DNA of 11,507 nt. It comes from Planctomycetaceae bacterium. GTDB taxonomy: Bacteria > Planctomycetota > Phycisphaerae > Phycisphaerales > SM1A02. How positions within the stretch are numbered: position 1 is the first letter of the stretch; each line of letters starts with the position of its first letter. The stretch spans positions 1-11,507 of the forward strand of contig CANJIC010000047.1 of assembly GCA_947474205.1 (NCBI GenBank), written 5' to 3'. Both the position numbers and the translations under genes were made by a program. This document shows positions 1-5,575 of this stretch, piece by piece. The notes under the pieces are model-generated. The model searched no databases and was not told where the DNA came from. It saw only the letters and a list, made by a program, of their open reading frames with translations.

Positions 1-2
1 AG

Positions 3-3000
3 TGGGCGTACGGAATTAACGGCCCCGCGCAAGGACATTGGATTGCGGATCACGCCACTGGCGATGTGTCGCTGGCCACCGATGCCTACACCCATCCGCA
101 GCCGCACGCGTGCTTTATTCAAAGCGTGCGCGACGATCTTGTTGGCGATGGCGGCATTATGGATTTGTGGACGCGCGAGGCGCGCCTGTTTAAATATGGC
201 TCCGGCACTGGAACCAATTTCAGCCATCTGCGCGGCGACAATGAGCCACTTTCTGGTGGCGGAAAAAGTTCCGGCCTGATGAGTTTCCTGAAAATTGGTG
301 ATCGCGCCGCGGGCGCAATTAAAAGTGGTGGAACAACACGTCGCGCCGCCAAAATGGTGTGTTTGGACGTGGATCATCCGGACATTGAGGCCTTTGTGAA
401 TTGGAAAGTGCGCGAGGAACTGAAAGTAGCCGCGTTGGTTGAAGGCGCCAAGAAGTTCACGCCAGAACAAGCGGAGATTGCCAAACGCCTGAAGCTGAAA
501 TTGGATTTCGATTTCAACGGTGAGTGCTATCAAACAGTCAGTGGACAAAATTCCAACAACTCAATCCGTCTGTCGGACGAGTTCATGCAAGCCGTCGACA
601 CCGACGCGCAATGGAATTTAATTCAGCGCACCGATGGAAAAATCTCAAAGACGCTTCCAGCGCGCGACCTGTGGCAACAAATTAATTTCGCGGCGTGGCA
701 ATGCGCCGATCCCGGATTGCAATACGACAGCACCATCAACGCGTGGCACACATGCCCCGCCGGTGGCCGCATTAACGCCAGCAATCCATGCAGCGAATAC
801 ATGTTCCTTGACAACACCGCGTGCAACTTGGCCAGCATTAACTTGCTGAAATTTTACAACGCGCAAACCCGCTCCTTTGATCTTGAGGGCTACGAGCACG
901 CGATTGGTTTGTGGACTTCGGTACTTGAAATTAGCGTCTTGATGGCTGCGTTCCCATCCAAGGAAATCGCCGAGCGCAGTTGGAAATACCGCACGCTTGG
1001 TTTGGGATACGCCAACTTGGGCGCCATGCTTATGCAAGCCGGCATTCCATACGACAGCGACGAAGGTCGCGCGGTGTGCGCGGCGTTGTCCGCCATTCTC
1101 ACCGGTCGCAGTTACGCCGCCAGCGCGCTGCTTGCGGCGGAGCACGGCGCATTTGACGGCTACGGAGAAAATCGTGAGAGCATGTTGCGTGTTATTCGCA
1201 ACCACCGACGCGCCGCATACGGCGTTGACCGTTCAGCAAATGAGTGGGAAACGCTTGAAATTAGGCCTGTTTCGATTGATCACAGTTTATTCAAGGCCGG
1301 TAAAGTTTCGCTGTCAAACGCCAACGATATGTTGGCGCGCTCATTGGCATGTTGGGACGACGCGTTGTTGTTTGGAACTAAATTTGGTTTCCGCAACGCG
1401 CAAGTCACCGTGATTGCGCCAACGGGCACCATTGGTTTGCTCATGGATTGCGACACCACCGGCGTCGAACCAGATTTTGCGCTGACCAAATTCAAGAAGC
1501 TCGCCGGCGGCGGCTACTTCAAGATTGCCAATCAAAGCTTGCGCCCAGCCATCAAGGCATTGGGTTACAGCGATGAAATCAGCGACCGCATTATGACGCA
1601 CGTCATTGGCACGCTCAGCATTGACACCGCGCTTCCAAGCGTGACAGGTGAAATTACAAACGACACAACCACGCTGCGCGAGTATCTCAGCGCCAAGGGC
1701 TACACCGGCGACGACTTGGTCGCGTTGGAAAATCAATTGCCAATGATGTTTGAATTGGGTTTCGCGTTCTCCGCTTGGAGCATGCCGCAACAAGTTCTTG
1801 AAAACATCGGTGTTGACGCGGCCGCCGCCAAGAACGATCCAAAGTTCAACGGCTTGCGCAAACTTGGTTTGAAGAAAAAGCAAATTGAAACGCTCAACCG
1901 TTTGATTTGTGGAACACAAACAGTGGAAGGCACGCCGCTTCTCAAGCCAGAGCACTTGCCCGTGTTTGATTGCGCCAACAAATGCGGCGCAACTGGAACA
2001 CGTTTCATTCGTCCCGACGGCCACATTCACATGATGGCCGCCGCGCAACCTTTCATCTCTGGCGCAATTTCAAAAACCATCAATTTGCCCACGGAAGCCA
2101 CCATTGCTGACGTCGGCGCGTCCTATCGTTTGAGTTGGGAACTTGGACTGAAAGCCAACGCCCTGTACCGCGACGGCAGCAAGTTGAGTCAACCTCTCAA
2201 CACCAAGACCGATGTTGAACAAGAAGATGAGGACATGGATGGTTTGGATCTCACCTCGTCAACATCAATCACAACAACTGTTATTCACGAAACGCTTTCT
2301 TCAAGCACGCAAACCATTGACCGCGTGATTGAAGTTGCCGCGACGGAATCAATTATTGTTCCATCCGCGGTCACCGGCGAATTTGTGGAGCGCGTTGTGG
2401 AACGCGTTGTGGAGCGCATCATTGAACGTCCGCTTCGACGACGCTTGCCAGAAACGCGCGGCAGCATTACGCACAAGTTCAATGTGGCCGGCCATGAGGG
2501 CTACCTGATTGTTGGCTTGTATGAGGACGGTCGCCCCGGCGAATTATTCATCACCATGGCCAAAGAAGGTTCAACCATTGGTGGATTGATGGACTCGCTT
2601 GGAACCGCCATCAGCGTGGCGCTGCAATATGGCGTGCCTGTTGAAAGCCTGGTCACCAAATTCGCGCATCAGCGATTTGAACCGATGGGCATGACCACCA
2701 ATTCGGAAATTCCATTCGCCAAGAGTTTGGTGGATTACATCTTCCGTTGGATGGGCATGCAATTCATCAATGGATATCGCGAACAAAATTCACCGCGGCG
2801 CGGAGCTGCCGCGGCTTCACATTCAGCATTGGATGTTCCAACAGCTGGATTTGGCAACCCTGTCAAGGAGGACACTGCATGGTCACAGCGCATGGACGGC
2901 GACACGAATCAGCCGGCGAATCGATTCTCGAGCATGGACGGCATTGGCAATGGATCGAGCGGTTTGGCCGATCGAATTCCAAATTCACCATCGCTCAAAG

Positions 3001-3269
3001 ACCAGGCGAAGATCGACTCTGCCGCGAGCAGATTGTCTGTCGCGGATCTTGGACGATTGACGGGCGAATCTTTGGCTGGAGTGGCGACAACCGTGAAGAT
3101 CAAAGAAGAGTTTCAAGTCACGTCAATCCAAACCGCGTCGGCGCTTGATCAATCAAACGCCAACCTTATGGGTGACGCACCGGCATGCACTGAATGCGGA
3201 ACAATCACTGTTCGAAATGGAACTTGCTATCGATGTCTCAACTGCGGCAACAGCATGGGCTGCAGCTGA
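3..3269 (+). CDS. nrdJ: Adenosylcobalamin-dependent (class II) ribonucleoside-diphosphate reductase, N-terminus missing
   Basis: Reduces ribonucleotides to deoxyribonucleotides in the cytoplasm, generating its thiyl radical from adenosylcobalamin. The reading frame is open from the left edge and continues a typical NrdJ core (WAYGI-GP-QGHW), so the true start lies upstream. Residue numbers here count from the GTG codon at 66. Visible signatures are ACFIQS with the first redox cysteine (C16), the glycine-rich KYGSGTGTNFS segment, NPCSE with the presumed thiyl cysteine C242 and Glu244, the second redox cysteine C253 in DNTACNL, and PTGTIGLLMDCDTTG. A TSCPD domain follows (about residues 800-900), then a long Ser/Ala/Gly-rich linker (about 905-1040) and a six-cysteine tail (C1041, C1044, C1054, C1057, C1060, C1066). 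That tail is a probable zinc-binding or thiol-shuttling end, usual in the long NrdJ form. All key residues are present and the frame is intact to TGA at 3267. Any cobalamin riboswitch would lie outside the window. Confidence 0.96.
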   Translation, partial: WAYGINGPAQGHWIADHATGDVSLATDAYTHPQPHACFIQSVRDDLVGDGGIMDLWTREARLFKYGSGTGTNFSHLRGDNEPLSGGGKSSGLMSFLKIGDRAAGAIKSGGTTRRAAKMVCLDVDHPDIEAFVNWKVREELKVAALVEGAKKFTPEQAEIAKRLKLKLDFDFNGECYQTVSGQNSNNSIRLSDEFMQAVDTDAQWNLIQRTDGKISKTLPARDLWQQINFAAWQCADPGLQYDSTINAWHTCPAGGRINASNPCSEYMFLDNTACNLASINLLKFYNAQTRSFDLEGYEHAIGLWTSVLEISVLMAAFPSKEIAERSWKYRTLGLGYANLGAMLMQAGIPYDSDEGRAVCAALSAILTGRSYAASALLAAEHGAFDGYGENRESMLRVIRNHRRAAYGVDRSANEWETLEIRPVSIDHSLFKAGKVSLSNANDMLARSLACWDDALLFGTKFGFRNAQVTVIAPTGTIGLLMDCDTTGVEPDFALTKFKKLAGGGYFKIANQSLRPAIKALGYSDEISDRIMTHVIGTLSIDTALPSVTGEITNDTTTLREYLSAKGYTGDDLVALENQLPMMFELGFAFSAWSMPQQVLENIGVDAAAAKNDPKFNGLRKLGLKKKQIETLNRLICGTQTVEGTPLLKPEHLPVFDCANKCGATGTRFIRPDGHIHMMAAAQPFISGAISKTINLPTEATIADVGASYRLSWELGLKANALYRDGSKLSQPLNTKTDVEQEDEDMDGLDLTSSTSITTTVIHETLSSSTQTIDRVIEVAATESIIVPSAVTGEFVERVVERVVERIIERPLRRRLPETRGSITHKFNVAGHEGYLIVGLYEDGRPGELFITMAKEGSTIGGLMDSLGTAISVALQYGVPVESLVTKFAHQRFEPMGMTTNSEIPFAKSLVDYIFRWMGMQFINGYREQNSPRRGAAAASHSALDVPTAGFGNPVKEDTAWSQRMDGDTNQPANRFSSMDGIGNGSSGLADRIPNSPSLKDQAKIDSAASRLSVADLGRLTGESLAGVATTVKIKEEFQVTSIQTASALDQSNANLMGDAPACTECGTITVRNGTCYRCLNCGNSMGCS
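2385..2420 (+). repeat. Three 12-base tandem units inside nrdJ encoding a Glu-Arg repeat
   Basis: Units at 2385-2396, 2397-2408 and 2409-2420 follow the pattern GTG-GAR-CGC-GTT, the last ending ATC. They encode VERV-VERV-VERI and are followed by a fourth, diverged IER. The repeat lies in the linker just before the TSCPD domain. It probably forms a charged helix. The units are in frame and cause no disruption. Confidence 0.7.
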
Positions 3270-3288
3270 TTCACTTTCACAAACATCT

Positions 3289-3322
3289 CCCAAGTCGTTG
3301 ATCTCTCCGATAGCGACTTGGG
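3289..3322. repeat. Perfect 9-bp inverted repeat downstream of nrdJ
   Basis: CCCAAGTCG at 3289-3297 pairs exactly with CGACTTGGG at 3314-3322 across a 16-base loop. The loop can form a further ATC/GAT pairing. It begins 20 bases after the nrdJ stop codon. The downstream flank is not T-rich, so it is a poor intrinsic terminator but could stabilise the 3' end of the mRNA. Confidence 0.75.
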
Positions 3323-3389
3323 CGTATGCACGCGATGGGGGTTTGACCCCAAAGGCACTAGTCGGCATGTGGATGGACCTCCTTGCACT

Positions 3390-3422
3390 GGTCGGACGAG
3401 CATGGAGACCGCTCTCCCGACC
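3390..3422. repeat. Long interrupted hairpin with 12 base pairs
   Basis: GGTCGG (3390-3395) pairs with CCGACC (3417-3422). After a symmetric 2x2 internal loop, GAGC (3398-3401) pairs with GCTC (3411-3414). Then, after a two-base bulge, GG pairs with CC around an AGA loop. The nesting of three helices in 33 bases looks more like a folded RNA than a protein-binding operator. Confidence 0.65.
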
Positions 3423-3583
3423 CCTTGACTGCGGCTGATACCGGAAGCCGTGAGATTTGGAATGGATTCCGAATCTGTTGAGGTGGCCTGCCTCCAAAGA
3501 CTGCCCCCATCGCCCTTACGCTTCATCAAGTGTTGGCGCCACAAATTGGCGCACGGCGAAAAGTGAAAAGCTCGCGCGCTCGC

Positions 3584-3589
3584 TACAAT
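3584..3589 (+). promoter_or_regulatory. Possible -10 promoter element immediately upstream of the membrane protein gene
   Basis: TACAAT matches the sigma-70 -10 consensus at five of six positions and sits 8 bases before the ATG at 3598. I see no good -35 hexamer at the usual spacing. If used, transcription would start almost at the ATG and give a leaderless or nearly leaderless mRNA, in keeping with the lack of a Shine-Dalgarno sequence here. Confidence 0.3.
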
Positions 3590-3597
3590 TTATTTTC

Positions 3598-4290
3598 ATG
3601 GCTATTCGCACAACTATTCAACCGTTTGTTCTTTGGCGTAACGCCATATTTGCAATTTTGTGCCTCGCCTTTGGTCTTTGGGGCTGGTACGACTACTCGA
3701 TTAAAATTCCAAATTCAGAAGCGGACTGCCTTGCGTTTGATCAAGCCAAGGAAATCAGCAAAAAGCTTGAAACACTATCCGCCACTATGCCGCTGAATAA
3801 TGCCCAAACAGTTGAATTTGTTGCGGCAAAAAAAACTATTGACGAAATCACCACGCGAAACTCTGGCGCGCCCACCAAGCCCTCGCAATATGACCGCACC
3901 ATGCAAATGTGGTTGTACATCATTGGGTGCGGCGTGCTTGGAACGCCGTTCTTTATTTGGCCGATTGTGCAAACACTAAAGAAGAAATATGTTTTGCAAG
4001 ACGATGGAACGCTGCTGACACCGCAAGGGACATTCACCGTGGATCAAATTGCGGATATTGACATGAGTCGTTGGTGCGCCAAAGAAGGCGATCGACGTAG
4101 CACATGGACCGCGACCGTGGTGACCACGGATGGCAAGCGTATTGTGTTGGACGACCATGATTTCAAGAACATGCACTTGATTATTGGCGGCATCGCTCAT
4201 CGCATGATGCCGGATACGTGGACCCCCGAGGCGAAACGTGTTGGCGAAAAGACGGAATCCGAAGTGGCAGCTGAAAATGCGGCCGCTTGA
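3598..4290 (+). CDS. Hypothetical two-helix inner-membrane protein with a C-terminal beta-rich cytoplasmic domain
   Basis: I do not recognise a named family for this 230-residue protein. A first transmembrane helix lies at about residues 12-32. A hydrophilic segment of about 70 residues follows (33-102), with a predicted helical, Lys/Glu/Ala-containing stretch. A second transmembrane helix lies at about 103-124 and is followed by KKKY, a positive anchor suggesting that both termini face the cytoplasm. The tail (about 127-205) alternates short strands, a DDGTLLTP turn and a TDGKRIVLDDH segment, ending in a probable helix. That pattern resembles the small PH-like domains of bacterial membrane proteins, but this is only a resemblance. 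The last 20 residues are Glu/Ala-rich. The ATG at 3598 was chosen because the membrane segment starts there; the frame stays open to an ATG at 3457, whose extra 47 residues would be encoded by hairpin-bearing DNA. The next gene starts 31 bases downstream, suggesting co-transcription. Confidence 0.75.
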   Translation: MAIRTTIQPFVLWRNAIFAILCLAFGLWGWYDYSIKIPNSEADCLAFDQAKEISKKLETLSATMPLNNAQTVEFVAAKKTIDEITTRNSGAPTKPSQYDRTMQMWLYIIGCGVLGTPFFIWPIVQTLKKKYVLQDDGTLLTPQGTFTVDQIADIDMSRWCAKEGDRRSTWTATVVTTDGKRIVLDDHDFKNMHLIIGGIAHRMMPDTWTPEAKRVGEKTESEVAAENAAA

Positions 4291-4321
4291 ATTGATCCAC
4301 AACCAAACCAATTGACTCCCA

Positions 4322-5449
4322 ATGCGCGCCACCACCGAACCCACAACAGCGATTGAGAAAAAAGATCGATGCGGCGGCTTGCCGCATCGGCCGCGTGTTT
4401 TGCTGGGCAAAATGGGCTTGGATGGCCACGATCGCGGCGTGAAATTAATCGCGCGGCTGCTGCGAGACAGCGGCGTGCATGTTATTTACAGCGGCTTGTG
4501 GCAAACGCCGCGCAGCCTTGCAATTGGCGCGCGTGATGAGGACGCGGATTGCATCGCGTGCTCCATGATGAGCAATAGTCACTTGGTGTTGGTGCCGCGC
4601 CTGCTTGATGAGTGCCGCAAAGTTGGCCGCCCCGACATGATTGTGAATGTGGGCGGAATTATTCCGCAGGAAGATGTCAAGGTGCTTTTGGCGGCGGGCG
4701 TGAACCAGATTTTTCATACGGGCGCCGGGCTTGATCCAATTGTTGACAGCGTGCGCGACTCGGTGCGTGATTATGCGCCGCTACCTTTAACCCCAACGCC
4801 CCATCCAACGGCGCAACTTGGCCGCATGATTTCGCTGGCGCACGCCAAGCGTCTTGATGTGGCCACGCCTAGGAAAAAACCAAAGCGCGTGATTGGTATC
4901 ACTGGCGCTCCTGGCGCCGGTAAAAGCACGTTGGTTGCCGCCATGGCGCGCGAAAGTGTTTTGCGCGGTAGCAAGTTGGCGGTGATCGCCTTTGATCCAA
5001 TGAGTCCCATCACCAGCGGCGCGCTGCTTGGCGACCGCTTGCGCGTGGACTTTAACGCGGTGGATGAGGGAATTTTCTACCGCTCGCTTGCCATTGTTGG
5101 CGAGGACTACGCCACGCTGAACGACATTCTTGGATTGCTTGGTGCGGCTGGTTACAACGACGTGATTGTTGAGACCGTTGGCGCGGGGCAAAATGATGTG
5201 GCCATTCGCCACCATGTTGATCGCTGCATTGTGGTTGTGGTGCCAGGCATGGGAGACTCCGTGCAAATGGACAAGGCCGGTTTACTTGAGATTGCGGATT
5301 TGTTTGTGGCCAACAAAGCGGATCACGCGGGCGAGGCCAAGTTGGTGCGTGAGCTTCTTGATGTGGCGGCGGGTCGTCCCATTCTTGAAACCATTGCAAC
5401 ACAAGGCAAGGGCATTGTGGAATTGTTGAACGCAATTTTCCCGGCGTGA
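4322..5449 (+). CDS. Fusion of a cobalamin-binding domain and a MeaB/ArgK-type GTPase, without a mutase domain
   Basis: The 375-residue protein has two parts. Residues about 23-150 match the B12-binding domain of methylmalonyl-CoA-type mutases. D34-G-H36-D-R-G39 is the base-off motif, whose histidine binds cobalt; S81-M-M stands in place of the usual SxL; and G111-G112 follows. Residues about 189-375 form a MeaB-type G domain, with Walker A GAPGAGKS at 195-202, DPMSP (D225), ETVGAGQ (E284) and the guanine-specifying NKAD at 331-334. MeaB proteins load and protect adenosylcobalamin on acyl-CoA mutases. The domain order is the same as in the first half of IcmF (fused isobutyryl-CoA mutase), but the mutase barrel is absent: a stop follows the G domain at once. 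The C-terminal dimerisation arm of standalone MeaB is also missing. The ATG at 4322 has no clear ribosome-binding site. It could be a mutase small subunit plus chaperone for a catalytic subunit encoded elsewhere. Confidence 0.88.
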   Translation: MRATTEPTTAIEKKDRCGGLPHRPRVLLGKMGLDGHDRGVKLIARLLRDSGVHVIYSGLWQTPRSLAIGARDEDADCIACSMMSNSHLVLVPRLLDECRKVGRPDMIVNVGGIIPQEDVKVLLAAGVNQIFHTGAGLDPIVDSVRDSVRDYAPLPLTPTPHPTAQLGRMISLAHAKRLDVATPRKKPKRVIGITGAPGAGKSTLVAAMARESVLRGSKLAVIAFDPMSPITSGALLGDRLRVDFNAVDEGIFYRSLAIVGEDYATLNDILGLLGAAGYNDVIVETVGAGQNDVAIRHHVDRCIVVVVPGMGDSVQMDKAGLLEIADLFVANKADHAGEAKLVRELLDVAAGRPILETIATQGKGIVELLNAIFPA

Positions 5450-5565
5450 CATTGGCGCGAGCGCGTTGGCAGCCAGCCGCGCATCTTTCAAAAGACAACT
5501 TTTACGCGGTGAATTGCGCATATTCCATTGCCCGCGTTCAAGGTGCTACATTCACAAACCCTATT

Positions 5566-5570
5566 GGAGA
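5566..5570 (+). promoter_or_regulatory. Ribosome-binding site that fixes the prpD-like start
   Basis: GGAGA lies 5 bases before the ATG at 5576. It is the clearest Shine-Dalgarno sequence in the window, and it favours this ATG over the in-frame TTG at 5528, which has no such signal. Confidence 0.65.
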
Positions 5571-5575
5571 TTTCT

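Larger units (their letters stand above)
3289..3450. ncRNA. Candidate structured RNA or palindromic repeat element (strand unresolved)
   Basis: Four consecutive stems occupy about 160 bases. The first is a perfect 9-bp stem (3289-3297 with 3314-3322). The second is a 5-bp GGGGT/ACCCC stem with a 3-base loop (3338-3350). The third is a longer interrupted stem (3390-3422) and the fourth a 5-bp CGGCT/AGCCG stem (3432-3450). A 5-bp stem with a short loop could be chance, but four in a row after a stop codon is notable. It could be a small RNA, an mRNA 3' structure protecting the nrdJ transcript, or a dispersed palindromic element. The sequence alone does not decide strand or expression. Confidence 0.3.
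3270..3597. other. Non-coding stretch between nrdJ and the membrane protein gene, rich in inverted repeats
   Basis: This 328-base gap holds no convincing gene: open frames on either strand encode compositionally odd peptides that run into nrdJ or lack any recognisable motif. It does hold a dense series of hairpins: 3289-3322, 3338-3350, 3390-3422, 3432-3450 and 3536-3552. It also holds a pair of near-identical 11-base direct repeats 30 bases apart (3355 and 3385). No hairpin is followed by a U-run, so none is a standard intrinsic terminator for nrdJ. The last 60 bases carry a possible promoter -10 element for the next gene. I did not recognise the sequence signatures of RNase P RNA, tmRNA, SRP RNA, 6S RNA or a cobalamin riboswitch. 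Confidence 0.7.

Noticed and set aside
645..1205. 186-residue open frame on the minus strand inside nrdJ
   Set aside because: It is antisense to the active-site region of NrdJ and shows no domain or start signal.
1341..2048. 235-residue open frame on the minus strand inside nrdJ
   Set aside because: It lies wholly opposite a well-matched NrdJ core and has no recognisable motif; it reflects the base composition of the real gene.
2791..3180. Long Ser/Ala/Gly-rich stretch in NrdJ as a foreign insertion
   Set aside because: A variable, low-complexity linker between the TSCPD domain and the cysteine-rich tail is normal for long-form NrdJ.
3153..3497. Minus-strand frame of 114 residues across the nrdJ end and the hairpin region
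   Set aside because: The peptide has a mixed, uneven composition, overlaps the NrdJ zinc tail and lacks a ribosome-binding site; the hairpins explain the sequence better. If the hairpin block proves to be a dispersed repeat, it could be revisited.
3457..3597. Longer start (ATG at 3457) for the membrane protein
   Set aside because: The 47 added residues have no membrane or domain character and would place coding sequence next to the hairpins; the ATG at 3598 directly precedes the first membrane helix.
3270..3597. Cobalamin riboswitch or other known RNA class in the gap
   Set aside because: I looked for the B12 box and for signature segments of RNase P RNA, tmRNA, SRP RNA and hammerhead cores, and found none.
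5477..5509. Hairpin in the gap before the prpD-like gene as a terminator or operator
   Set aside because: Two 5-bp stems (CCGCG/CGCGG and AAAAG/CTTTT) are separated by an asymmetric internal loop and lack a following T-run; too weak to call.
5528..5575. Longer start (TTG at 5528) for the prpD-like gene
   Set aside because: The ATG at 5576 has a clear GGAGA 5 bases upstream, and the longer start has none.
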